A stretch of DNA of 50,970 bases from Candidatus Pelagibacter communis (lineage in GTDB: Bacteria; Pseudomonadota; Alphaproteobacteria; Pelagibacterales; Pelagibacteraceae), in contig NZ_CVSG01000079.1 in assembly GCF_001179945.1 (NCBI RefSeq), positions 1-50,970 of the forward strand, in the 5' to 3' direction. A program made the position numbers and the translations under genes. Position 1 is the stretch's first letter. Each line of letters opens with the position of its first letter. Below the pieces are notes generated by a model. It was not told the DNA's origin and did no database searches. It was given only the letters and a program-made list of their open reading frames with translations. Below, piece after piece: positions 36,704 to 44,891 of the stretch.

Positions 36704-37679
36704 CTTCAGAACAAATATCTAACAGTAATTTTTTTATTAATATATTTTTTTCAATAAGGTTATTAGTTTTTATTTTCTTCTCTAGGTCAAAAGTAACTTC
36801 GAACATGTTTCTAATTTTGTATTTATCCCATTTTTTTACTTGACTGGTAATATTCGGCTTGTCCTTCCAAAAGATAGGTGGTTTTAAGCTATTAATTGAA
36901 TCTTCAATATTTGATTTATTAATCTTATGAATTTGCAGAAGTTTTTCCAACCTTTGATTAATAATGTTTAAATAAAGAATATTTTTTTCATAATCCATAG
37001 ATGTATTTGCAAGTAATTTATTAGTATTCGATTTATTACCCAAAAATGCTTCATCTTTTAGTTTATTGAAATCATCATTTATTTTAGCATTAAGGAGCTC
37101 CTCGAGTTTTTCTGATATAATATTCTTATCTAAAAAAAAGGATGTAATTTTTTCTAACTCATTATTTAATTTAGATCTATCGAGATTTGTATGATCTATT
37201 ATTAAATTCAAATTATAGGGTGTTAAGCCGCTATATCCCCTTAATTTTGAATTTATCAATTGTTTGATACTTATCTCATTGTCCTGGTAACATGGAATGC
37301 ATGCACAATTTTTAGATTTTTCCATGTAGTTTCTTAATTTAGATTTTTTATCTAAAGTATCTGAAAATAAAAATATTTTTCTTTCAGAAATAATATTTTC
37401 TATTTCTTGAATTAATTCTAATAATTTATCATTTACGTTTTCAACAAAAAAAATTTTATTCTTTTGAAATAGTGAAATATTTTTAATTTCATTTATCAAT
37501 AGATATCTGTTTTTTATTAGATCTTCTTGTGTGTACCTTAAAATTTCAGAATCTTTATTTTTATCTCTAATTTTTTTTTTAAAGTCTTCTTTTAAACCAA
37601 TATTTTCACCATAAAATAATGCTAATTTTTCATCTAGTGAATTAATATTTTGCTCTAAGACATAACTTTTATAAATCAT
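36693..37679 (-). CDS. holA: DNA polymerase III delta subunit
   Basis: A 328-residue clamp-loader subunit that opens the beta clamp. Divergent and very Lys/Asn-rich, but the LALFYGENIGLKED N-terminus (family x-L-x-G-E-x), FFVENVND, and LRGYSGLTPYNLNLIIDHTNLDRSKLNNELEKI match HolA. Position supports it: holA-lptE-leuS is a conserved alphaproteobacterial operon. Overlaps lptE by 11 bp and converges with parB. Confidence 0.88.
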   Translation of the reverse strand: MIYKSYVLEQNINSLDEKLALFYGENIGLKEDFKKKIRDKNKDSEILRYTQEDLIKNRYLLINEIKNISLFQKNKIFFVENVNDKLLELIQEIENIISERKIFLFSDTLDKKSKLRNYMEKSKNCACIPCYQDNEISIKQLINSKLRGYSGLTPYNLNLIIDHTNLDRSKLNNELEKITSFFLDKNIISEKLEELLNAKINDDFNKLKDEAFLGNKSNTNKLLANTSMDYEKNILYLNIINQRLEKLLQIHKINKSNIEDSINSLKPPIFWKDKPNITSQVKKWDKYKIRNMFEVTFDLEKKIKTNNLIEKNILIKKLLLDICSEANS

Positions 37680-38142
37680 CTAATTTTAGTACAATTTTAT
37701 CTAGGATATTATTTGTTACATCATCAGTTAGAACATCAATAAGTTTTTTTTCATTAGTGAGTGTTTGCGAATACTGACTTGCTACAGAATAGTCTCCAGT
37801 TTTTGCGATTGTAAAAGTAAATACCTTCTCATTAATTAGCTCTTTCACTTTGACCGTAGAAGTAATTGTAATTTGATATTTTGTTATTTCATTATTAATA
37901 TTCTTTTCTTTTACCTCTTTAGATTTTTTGGTTTCTAAATAAATGTCTACTAATTTCTTTTCACTTTTCTTAGAATTGAATATTAGGCTATTTTTAATTT
38001 TGAAGTTTATTCTATTGTCGCCAGAAGTGATAATTTCGTTTATATCAAAGTTATAAATTTCACTTTTATTTACTATTTTGAAACCGCAATTATTAGTTAG
38101 AAGAAACGTCAAAAAGACTAAAAATAGTAATTTTTTTTTCAT
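37669..38142 (-). CDS. lptE: LPS-assembly lipoprotein LptE
   Basis: A 157-residue putative outer-membrane lipoprotein that plugs the LptD barrel. It has a short signal peptide ([15 protein letters not shown]) and a cysteine at TNNCGFKIV, matching the LptE mature start CGFxPL/V. The lipobox is atypical (Asn before Cys). The C-terminus has the family-like [30 protein letters not shown] block. Gene position between leuS and holA is the usual one. Sequence similarity alone is modest. Confidence 0.82.
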   Translation of the reverse strand: MKKKLLFLVFLTFLLTNNCGFKIVNKSEIYNFDINEIITSGDNRINFKIKNSLIFNSKKSEKKLVDIYLETKKSKEVKEKNINNEITKYQITITSTVKVKELINEKVFTFTIAKTGDYSVASQYSQTLTNEKKLIDVLTDDVTNNILDKIVLKLDDL

Positions 38143-40655
38143 TTATTATTTTTAATAATGTAATTCAGTATTCTATTTTTTACAAAGATAGTTTTTATAA
38201 CTTTAGATTTATCTATATATTTTTTAGCTTTTGACGAATTGTGGATTATTTCGTTAATTTCTTTTTCCGAAGAATTAGTTTTTATATTAATTATATCCCT
38301 TGTTTTACCATTAATTTGAACGGCTAACTTGACTTGTTCTTCAATCTCATTACCTATTTCGGGCCATTTATTTATTGTTTTACATTCTACTAACTCCAAA
38401 CACTCATAAGCTAAATGGGGGGTGAAAGGAATTAATAATTTTAGAATCTTTATAACATTCTTTTTAAGAATGGATTGGCTTAAGTCAGTTTGGACTGATT
38501 TTTTAAATAGATTATAAACTTCATAAAAATGAGCAATCGAGACGTTAAACCTAAATTCTTTAATTGAATTGTCAATTTTGTTAACAAAGCTATTTATTTC
38601 CAAGTTAAATTTATTATCAATTTCTTTATTAATTTTTTGGTTCTTTTTATTTAGTATAAGATGAATTAAATTATAAAATTTTTGCAAAAATTTATTAGCA
38701 GAATTTACCCCTGTATCAGACCATTGAACATCCTTTTCTGGTGGACTATCTGATAAAATAAACCACCTTACCGCATCTGCACCATACTGATCAATCATAG
38801 CTTCAGGATCAACGGTATTTTTCTTTGATTTTGACATCGACTCGGAAGGACCTACTAAAACCTTTGATTTGTCCGACTTTTTAAAAATATTTTTATCAAT
38901 TTTTTCGATTTCATCAGGATACAAAAAATTTCCATTTTTATCCTTGTATGTCTCATGACAAACCATCCCTTGAGTAAATAAATTTTGAAAAGGTTCCGAG
39001 ATGTCTATATCTTTATTAAATCTAGCAATCCCCTTTGTAAAAAAACGAGAATATAATAAGTGTAATATTGCATGCTCTATACCTCCAATATATTGATCTA
39101 CAGGCATCCAATATTTTATTTTTTCTTCATCAAATGGAGATGAGTCATACTTAGGCGAACAAAATCGCAAAAAATACCATGATGAATCTACAAATGTATC
39201 TAAAGTATCAGTTTCCCTTATTGCTTTTTTTCCAGTAGATTTTTGGATAGTATTTTTCCAATTAGGGTGATTTTCTAAAGGATTTCCATTTGCATTTAAA
39301 TCAACATCTTCTGGTAATTCTATTGGCAATTCACTTTTATCGACAGGCACAACTGAACCATCATCCAGATAAATCATGGGTATAGGACATCCCCAATACC
39401 GCTGCCTAGAAACTCCCCAATCTTTTAACCTGTATTGAATTTTTTTTTGCCCAATAGATTTTTTTTCTATTTCTTGAATTATCTTTGCCTTTGCTTTTTC
39501 AATTTCTAAACCGTCTAGAAAACTTGAATTAATCATTTTTCCATTACCAGTGTATGCTTCATTAAGATCGTCTTTTTTTGTTTCATCGCTGACTACTCTT
39601 ATTATTTCAAGATTATATTTTTTGGCGAATTCAAAATCTCTATGATCATGACCTGGGCAACCAAATATTGCTCCGCTCCCGTAATCCATTAATACGAAGT
39701 TAGCAAAATAGACTGGTAATTTTTTTCCATTAATAAATGGGTGATGGACAAAAAAATTAGTTTTAAAACCAAGCTTTTCAGCACTAGATAAAGCTTCTTC
39801 AGTAGTGCCAGATTTATTGCATTCTTTTTTAAAATTTATAAAGTTTTTATCATTTTCAAATTCTTTACTAAGCTCATGGTCGGCTGATAAAGCAATGAAA
39901 GTAGCGCCAAATATTGTATCAGGTCTAGTTGTGAAGACTCTTAATTTTTTTTTATTGTTCATTAAAAAATCTATTTCACAACCAATAGATTTACCAATCC
40001 AGTTTTTTTGCATAAGTTTTACTTTTTCAGGCCAACCATTAAGTGTCTCTAAATCTTTTAAAAGTTCATTAGAAAATTTTGTGATATTAAAAAACCATTG
40101 AGACAATTTTTTTCTTTCAACAATTGCATTTGACCGCCAACCTCTGCCATTAATTACTTGTTCGTTTGCTAGTACAGTTTTCTCTTTTGGATCCCAATTT
40201 ACATATGTCTCTTTTCTTGAGACTAATCCTTGATTATAAAAATCAATAAATAGCTCTTGTTGATGTTTGTAGTAACTTTTATCACAAGTTGATATTTCTC
40301 TACCCCAATCTATCGAAAGCCCTAAAAGTTTAAGTTGAGATCGCATAGTATCTATATTTTCATTTGTCCATTTTCTTGGATGAAGTTTATTTAATTTGGA
40401 AGCGTTCTCTGCAGGTAAACCAAATGCATCCCATCCCATAGGGTGTAATACGTTATATCCATTTAAAAATTTATATCGTGCTATGACGTCGCCTATTGTA
40501 TAATTTCTGACATGGCCCATGTGGATTTTTCCTGATGGGTATGGAAACATTTCTAAGCAATAATACTTTTTATCTGACTTGGGATTAACAACTGATAATA
40601 ATGCATTATTATTGCGCCATTTTTTTTCTATATTTTTAAAGCTATATCTTTCCAT
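38139..40655 (-). CDS. leuS: Leucyl-tRNA synthetase
   Basis: An 838-residue class I synthetase. It has the ATP-binding HIGH-type motif in [38 protein letters not shown], a CP1 editing domain with [14 protein letters not shown] and the TTRPDT motif, and KMSKS-type [14 protein letters not shown]. Start is ATG at 40655 rather than the TTG one codon upstream. Overlaps lptE by 4 bp. It follows the DUF3576 lipoprotein after 12 bp. Confidence 0.97.
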   Translation of the reverse strand: MERYSFKNIEKKWRNNNALLSVVNPKSDKKYYCLEMFPYPSGKIHMGHVRNYTIGDVIARYKFLNGYNVLHPMGWDAFGLPAENASKLNKLHPRKWTNENIDTMRSQLKLLGLSIDWGREISTCDKSYYKHQQELFIDFYNQGLVSRKETYVNWDPKEKTVLANEQVINGRGWRSNAIVERKKLSQWFFNITKFSNELLKDLETLNGWPEKVKLMQKNWIGKSIGCEIDFLMNNKKKLRVFTTRPDTIFGATFIALSADHELSKEFENDKNFINFKKECNKSGTTEEALSSAEKLGFKTNFFVHHPFINGKKLPVYFANFVLMDYGSGAIFGCPGHDHRDFEFAKKYNLEIIRVVSDETKKDDLNEAYTGNGKMINSSFLDGLEIEKAKAKIIQEIEKKSIGQKKIQYRLKDWGVSRQRYWGCPIPMIYLDDGSVVPVDKSELPIELPEDVDLNANGNPLENHPNWKNTIQKSTGKKAIRETDTLDTFVDSSWYFLRFCSPKYDSSPFDEEKIKYWMPVDQYIGGIEHAILHLLYSRFFTKGIARFNKDIDISEPFQNLFTQGMVCHETYKDKNGNFLYPDEIEKIDKNIFKKSDKSKVLVGPSESMSKSKKNTVDPEAMIDQYGADAVRWFILSDSPPEKDVQWSDTGVNSANKFLQKFYNLIHLILNKKNQKINKEIDNKFNLEINSFVNKIDNSIKEFRFNVSIAHFYEVYNLFKKSVQTDLSQSILKKNVIKILKLLIPFTPHLAYECLELVECKTINKWPEIGNEIEEQVKLAVQINGKTRDIINIKTNSSEKEINEIIHNSSKAKKYIDKSKVIKTIFVKNRILNYIIKNNK

Positions 40656-40667
40656 CAAAGCTCTAAA

Positions 40668-41237
40668 TTAATTCTTTTTAGATTTTTTTGAATCTTGTTC
40701 TATTAAAACTGCTTTTGCTAAAATTGATTTTTGTAATTCAAACTTAATTTTAGAGTCAATTTCTCTTATAGTACAATTTTCATTTATCTTACATTTTTTA
40801 TTATGAACAATTATTTTTAAACTATTCGATTGAATCTGGTTAGATAAAAATCTAACAGTAATCTTTATTGAGTCATCGTTACTAGATGTATCACTATACC
40901 AATCTGTTATTATAATTCCGCCAGAGTAATCTACGGTAGCTAAAGGCATAAAATCTATCGTCTCAAGCGAAGCCCTCCAAAGAGGGTTAGAAGTACTAAA
41001 TTCATAAGTAGTCGATTTTTTCCCCGCCATATCTTTTAAACTTATTCCTCTACCTTGCTCAATATTCTGCCGAGCTCTCTCTAAAGCACCGATAGGTCTA
41101 TCTTTAGCTACTTTTTTTGGTTTGAGTGCATTTGGTACTGAACAGTTAGCCAGAAAAACACTAATTAATGATAATAAGACTATAAATTTAATACTACTTT
41201 TGATTGACTTTAAGGATGTAAGATATCTGAAATTCAT
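40668..41237 (-). CDS. DUF3576 domain lipoprotein
   Basis: A 189-residue protein with a signal peptide (around residues 17-31, FIVLLSLISVFLANC) and a lipobox-like LANC, so probably lipidated. The family core NPLWRASLETIDFMPLATVDYSGGIIITDWY is unmistakable for DUF3576. This alphaproteobacterial family usually precedes leuS-lptE-holA, as here. It probably has an envelope role; the function is unknown. It is divergent from the porin gene across 191 bp. Confidence 0.88.
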   Translation of the reverse strand: MNFRYLTSLKSIKSSIKFIVLLSLISVFLANCSVPNALKPKKVAKDRPIGALERARQNIEQGRGISLKDMAGKKSTTYEFSTSNPLWRASLETIDFMPLATVDYSGGIIITDWYSDTSSNDDSIKITVRFLSNQIQSNSLKIIVHNKKCKINENCTIREIDSKIKFELQKSILAKAVLIEQDSKKSKKN

Positions 41238-41428
41238 TTAAATATAATATTACTTATATAGCTCAAAAAGCCAATATTATATAGATTTTTAAAGGGTTGC
41301 AAAAATACCACACATACAAAAAAAAAGGTCATTTTATTAAGTATTAAAAGCAATTTAAAGCCTCACTCATATATAAATCGGGAGTTAATAAATAAATTAT
41401 TAATAATTTATAAAACAAAGGAAATAAT
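41238..41428. promoter_or_regulatory. Divergent promoter region of porin and DUF3576 gene
   Basis: A 191-bp non-coding spacer. It holds a clear ribosome binding site AAAGGA at 41417-41422, six bases before the porin ATG, and long AT-rich tracts, including an A10-like run near 41320. I cannot assign -10/-35 boxes with confidence. No RNA gene or repeat stands out. Confidence 0.5.
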
Positions 41429-42448
41429 ATGAAAATATCAAAAATATTAGTTGCTTTATCTTTCCTATTTGCAGTTTCAACAGCTAACGCTGGTGAATTA
41501 GCTGTAACAGGTAGTATTCAAGCAACTTACCAGTCTGAAACTGACGCGACTACTGGTAACCCACTTGGTATGGACAGAGAATTAAAATTCTCAGCTTCTA
41601 CAGAGTTGGATAACGGTGTGACAGTTTCTGTAATGCAAGATACTGGTGACGATTTAGATTTTGGTAACTCTTTAATTACTTTCGGAAACGTAGGTGGTTT
41701 AGTAGATATCAATATCGGATCTGACGGAAGTCCAATGGACGCGATTGATGATATCACACCAACTGCTTTTGAAGAAGCGAATGGTAGTGGTTCAGGAACA
41801 TACAACGATATCGGTGACGCAGCAGGTGACACAGGTATTGGTGCTAAGTTCTCGCTTCCAGTTTTAGGTACAGTAAACTACAAGTACGTGCCAAAAATGG
41901 ACGGAAACTTGAACAATGAAAAAGAAGCTTCAGCAGATACAAATGCTGCAGTAGGTTCAATGTCAGAAATAACAATTAAAACAAATTTAGCTGACATACC
42001 GGTGTTAGGTTCGTACCTTGACGGTGCAACTTTAACAACTGGTTTTGCAGAACACGACCACAACACAGTAGCTAATATTGATGACGCGTTTGACGTAACA
42101 GCGGCATTAAACTACTCATCTGGTCCATTTAGCTTTGGTGTGCAAAAGAAAGTACACAATGAAGGTGAAACTGGTGCTACTGCATTAGTTGACGCTGTGT
42201 TCTACAAAGACACAATCATTGGTGTTGCTTATGCAATAAATGATGATCTTTCGATCTCATACAACAATTATGAGTCACAAAGACACAATCCAGCAGCAGC
42301 TAACTTAAGACAAGAGTCAACTGCAATAAGCATTGGTTATGCTATCGGTGGAATGAGTATTGGTTTCACAGATGCACAAACTGATAATGCAGCTTACGCA
42401 ACAGGTAATGATGACACAAGAACTTTATCTGTAAAAGTAGCGTTTTAA
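41429..42448 (+). CDS. Outer-membrane porin
   Basis: A 339-residue beta-barrel porin. A 21-residue signal peptide (MKISKILVALSFLFAVSTANA) precedes the mature start GELAVTGSIQ. The mature part alternates polar/hydrophobic strands (FSASTELDNGVTVSVMQDTG, GFAEHDH, ALNYSSGPFSFGVQKKV) and ends in the barrel-assembly signal VKVAF with terminal Phe. It resembles general porins of alphaproteobacteria; specificity is unknown. Codon use favours C-ending codons compared with neighbours, suggesting high expression. A strong ribosome binding site and terminator flank it, so it is a single-gene transcript. Confidence 0.9.
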   Translation: MKISKILVALSFLFAVSTANAGELAVTGSIQATYQSETDATTGNPLGMDRELKFSASTELDNGVTVSVMQDTGDDLDFGNSLITFGNVGGLVDINIGSDGSPMDAIDDITPTAFEEANGSGSGTYNDIGDAAGDTGIGAKFSLPVLGTVNYKYVPKMDGNLNNEKEASADTNAAVGSMSEITIKTNLADIPVLGSYLDGATLTTGFAEHDHNTVANIDDAFDVTAALNYSSGPFSFGVQKKVHNEGETGATALVDAVFYKDTIIGVAYAINDDLSISYNNYESQRHNPAAANLRQESTAISIGYAIGGMSIGFTDAQTDNAAYATGNDDTRTLSVKVAF

Positions 42449-42466
42449 TTAAGTTAGATACTTGAT

Positions 42467-43033
42467 TTAAAAGAGCCGGCTAGAAATAGCCGGCTTTTTT
42501 TTTATCTCAGACATAATTGCTATTCCCTCAGAATTTAACAATTTAGTTTTATTTAAATTAATAAGTTTAATTCCTCCTAAGGGTATCAAATTCTTTTGAT
42601 TTCCAATTAAATTAAACCTAACAACACCGTAAAATTTTTCTGAAGGAGCGTAATCAACACTAAATAATTTTGATAATATTATGTAAGAGCAACCTTGTTT
42701 TCTTTTTTCACTAATCTCTTTGAAATTGTGGGCTGATCCTAGAATTTTTTTGTTAAGTTTCATGAGATTTAATTGTTTAAAACTTTTATTAAATGCTGAT
42801 ATGTATAAACCATCAGATTTTAATAAAATAGCAAGCCTTGTATTATTAGCTACGTAAAACTCTACACCTTTTATTTTGCATTTTTTTCTAAATCTGATGA
42901 GGGAGCTTAAGTTTTCACTTGGTTTTTCGTTTCTATAAATTATGACAAATTTGTTAATTTTTTTTATTTTATTTAAATTAATATCTTTTATATTTTTAAT
43001 AATTAAAAAATATTTTTTTTTATATGCAAACAT
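42467..43033 (-). CDS. ThiE/TenI-like protein (divergent thiamine phosphate synthase fold)
   Basis: A 188-residue protein with the ThiE/TenI barrel rhythm: EFYVANNTRLAILLKSDGLYIS, KKILGSAHNFKEISEKRKQGCSYIILSKLF, VRFNLI, IPLGGIKL. The usual ThiE HLGQ and STHT-type catalytic motifs are altered (YISA, SAHN), so enzyme activity is uncertain and a TenI-like role is equally possible. I take ATG 43033, because upstream codons would run antisense through yggS. Start codons of the two genes touch (CATATG). The 3' end contains the terminator of the porin gene. Confidence 0.75.
   Translation of the reverse strand: MFAYKKKYFLIIKNIKDINLNKIKKINKFVIIYRNEKPSENLSSLIRFRKKCKIKGVEFYVANNTRLAILLKSDGLYISAFNKSFKQLNLMKLNKKILGSAHNFKEISEKRKQGCSYIILSKLFSVDYAPSEKFYGVVRFNLIGNQKNLIPLGGIKLINLNKTKLLNSEGIAIMSEIKKKPAISSRLF
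42472..42503 (+). terminator. Terminator of the porin gene, nested in the ThiE-like gene
   Basis: A 9-bp perfect stem AGCCGGCTA/TAGCCGGCT (42474-42482 and 42487-42495) capped by a GAAA tetraloop, followed by nine T. It is about 25 bp past the porin stop. It overlaps the last codons of the opposing gene (42467-43033). Confidence 0.93.
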
Positions 43034-43684
43034 ATGACTAACATAGTTGAAAGTTTTAAGAAAATACAACTCAATATTAACAAGATTAGTTCTGATAAAA
43101 AAGTAAATGTTATCGCTGTAAGTAAAAAATTTCCTATAACACACATTCAACCTTTATTAGACTACGGACATTTACATTTTGGAGAAAATAAAGTTCAAGA
43201 AGCAATTTCTAAATGGACAGTTATTAAAAAAGATAATGATAATATTAAATTGCATATGGTAGGTAAATTGCAGAGCAATAAAGCTAAAGATGCAGTTAAG
43301 CTATTTGATTACATACATTCTTTAGATAACCAAAAACTTGCAGATACTTTAGCAAAGAATCAAATAAATTTGGGTAAAGAACTTAAATATTTTATTCAAG
43401 TCAATATAGGAAACGAAATTCAAAAATCTGGAGTCCCTGTTAATGAAATCGACTCTTTTTATAACTATTGTATTAACAGCGCAAAGCTTAATGTCATTGG
43501 TCTAATGATCATTCCGCCCAACGATCAACAAACTAAAAAATATTTTCAATCAATAAACGAACTTAATAAATCATTAGCATTAAATGAATTAAGCATGGGT
43601 ATGTCTGCAGATTACCCAGAAGCAATTCTACATGGATCTACTTTTGTAAGAATTGGAAGTTCTATTTTTGGTCCGAGATCTTAA
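43034..43684 (+). CDS. PLP homeostasis protein (YggS/PROSC family)
   Basis: A 216-residue pyridoxal-phosphate-binding protein of the YggS family, which keeps B6 vitamers in balance. The PLP lysine lies in VNVIAVSKKFPI. HFGENKVQEAISKW, HMVGKLQSNKAKDAV, IHSLDN, FIQVNIGNE, GLMIIPP, and ELSMGMSADYPEAILHGSTFVRIGSSIFG are all family motifs. It starts directly against the ThiE-like gene on the other strand and overlaps the L,D-transpeptidase 3' end by 23 bp. Confidence 0.95.
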   Translation: MTNIVESFKKIQLNINKISSDKKVNVIAVSKKFPITHIQPLLDYGHLHFGENKVQEAISKWTVIKKDNDNIKLHMVGKLQSNKAKDAVKLFDYIHSLDNQKLADTLAKNQINLGKELKYFIQVNIGNEIQKSGVPVNEIDSFYNYCINSAKLNVIGLMIIPPNDQQTKKYFQSINELNKSLALNELSMGMSADYPEAILHGSTFVRIGSSIFGPRS

Positions 43685-44162
43685 CAATAGTATTTTTTTT
43701 AATTTTTGAAATAATTTTTAAAAGAGCAATTTTACTAATCGCAATACATCCTAAAGTTTTTTTATAATTTTTTTTCGCAACATGAATAAAAATTGCACTG
43801 CCCTTACCATTTCTAACTGGATTCATATTATAATTTAAAACAAGAATAATATCATACGAATTATCGTACTTATAAAGTTTCTCATGACTATTCTTTGCAG
43901 GTAGGCGTATTAATTTATTATAATTCTTTGAACTTGGGTCATCGCACCAACCCATATTTTTCTTTATTATAATCTTTTTTAATTCAGTTTTGATTTTTTT
44001 AATTCTATCTTTTCTGTATAAGAGAAATTTAATGTTATATTGACCTTTTGGAGTAATTTTATCACCTTCTTTCTTTTTTGCACCAATTCCCCTTTTACCT
44101 AAAGCACATTTTACTTTATATTTATTATACGTAAGAAATTTTTTATTTATCTTAATATGCAT
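43662..44162 (-). CDS. L,D-transpeptidase family protein (YkuD-type)
   Basis: A 166-residue protein with the N-terminal YKVKCALGKRGIGAKKKEGDKITPKGQY, typical of the short proteobacterial YkuD group, and the catalytic motif with His127 and Cys139 (FIHVAKKNYKKTLGCIAIS). It would form or attach 3-3 peptidoglycan cross-links, or act as an anchoring enzyme. No signal peptide is visible, which is common for this short group. Its ATG (44162) and the ATG of the regulator (44157) overlap head to head in ATGCAT. Confidence 0.87.
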   Translation of the reverse strand: MHIKINKKFLTYNKYKVKCALGKRGIGAKKKEGDKITPKGQYNIKFLLYRKDRIKKIKTELKKIIIKKNMGWCDDPSSKNYNKLIRLPAKNSHEKLYKYDNSYDIILVLNYNMNPVRNGKGSAIFIHVAKKNYKKTLGCIAISKIALLKIISKIKKNTIVKISDQK

Positions 44163-44762
44163 CGTTTAAATGTTTTGATTTATGCTTCTAATTCATTTGT
44201 TTCTACATTAAATGAACTTAAGCCTTTTTTAAAGTTTAATCATTTTATATCAGCTCCAAGTGCTAGTTATGATATAATATTATTTCACGATGAAATCTTA
44301 AAAGACAAAAAAATTAAAAACATCATAAATAAAAGCGATTTTTTAAAAGTATGCTTATCGACTCAAAAAAACCAAGCTCTTAAATGCGATGCCATTATAC
44401 AGCTTCCAACAACTTTAAATGAAATCAATAATACATTAGAAAATATTTTTGCTAAAAAAAAATTTATAAAAAATTCTTCAATAAAAGTTAAGAGTTATCT
44501 ACTAAATAAAAATACAAAAAAATTAATTAAAAACAATAACTCAATTATTTTGACTGAAAAAGAGATACAGCTCATAGAATTGCTATTAAATGACAATAGT
44601 CCATTATCTAAAAATGATATCTTGTCATCTGTTTGGAATTATTCTGCAGAAGCAGATACTCATACAGTAGAAACTCATATTTATAGATTGAGAAAAAAAA
44701 TAAATGACGAATTTATGGACGATGAATTTATATTAAACAGTAAAGATGGTTATCACTTATGA
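44157..44762 (+). CDS. OmpR-type winged-helix regulator with degenerate receiver
   Basis: A 201-residue protein. The C-terminal winged helix is clear: ILTEKEIQLIELLLNDNS, LSKNDILSSVW, and ADTHTVETHIYRLRKKI, ending in KDGYHL. The N-terminal 100 residues have receiver-like length and strands, but the acidic pair near the start is missing, and the usual phosphoacceptor position in YDIILFHDEIL reads His. It therefore probably does not use normal phosphorelay. No partner kinase is in the window. Head-to-head overlap with the L,D-transpeptidase gene; followed by an ATGA overlap with the ArfA-like gene. Confidence 0.85.
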   Translation: MHRLNVLIYASNSFVSTLNELKPFLKFNHFISAPSASYDIILFHDEILKDKKIKNIINKSDFLKVCLSTQKNQALKCDAIIQLPTTLNEINNTLENIFAKKKFIKNSSIKVKSYLLNKNTKKLIKNNNSIILTEKEIQLIELLLNDNSPLSKNDILSSVWNYSAEADTHTVETHIYRLRKKINDEFMDDEFILNSKDGYHL

Positions 44763-44866
44763 AAAAAAGAAATAAATATGCTTTAGATTTATTTACTAAA
44801 AAGTATAGAAAAAGGGTTGTAAAACCCAAAAAAGGAAAAGGAAGTTTCAAAAGAAAAAAAAGATAA
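44759..44866 (+). CDS. ArfA-like alternative ribosome-rescue factor
   Basis: A 35-residue basic peptide. Its second half, LFTKKYRKRVVKPKKGKGSF, resembles E. coli ArfA, where the matching stretch has LFRQRVEKNKKGKGSYMRK. ArfA recruits RF2 to ribosomes stalled on non-stop mRNA, with the KGKGS tail lying in the mRNA channel. Start ATG overlaps the regulator stop as ATGA, so it is translationally coupled. A full stop codon is present; E. coli arfA mRNA is normally truncated in its coding region, and no comparable hairpin is seen here. The family call rests on a short motif; the upstream region is shorter than in E. coli ArfA. Confidence 0.72.
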   Translation: MKKRNKYALDLFTKKYRKRVVKPKKGKGSFKRKKR

Positions 44867-44868
44867 AA

Positions 44869-44891
44869 AATCCCTTAATTAATCAATTAAG
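44869..44891 (-). terminator. Possible weak terminator of the PfkB kinase gene
   Basis: On the minus strand CTTAATT-GATT-AATTAAG (arms 44885-44891 and 44874-44880) is followed by GGGA and a T6 run. The stem is nearly all A-T and partly overlaps the kinase stop, so strength is doubtful. Confidence 0.35.

Noticed and set aside
41527-41832. Minus-strand frame of 101 codons inside the porin gene
   Set aside because: It is a by-product of the porin's codon bias; no ribosome binding site and low-complexity Ser/Pro composition.
43034-43150. Longer N-terminus for the ThiE-like protein (39 extra residues)
   Set aside because: The extension runs antisense through the yggS-type coding region and lacks family similarity; ATG 43033 gives the expected start.
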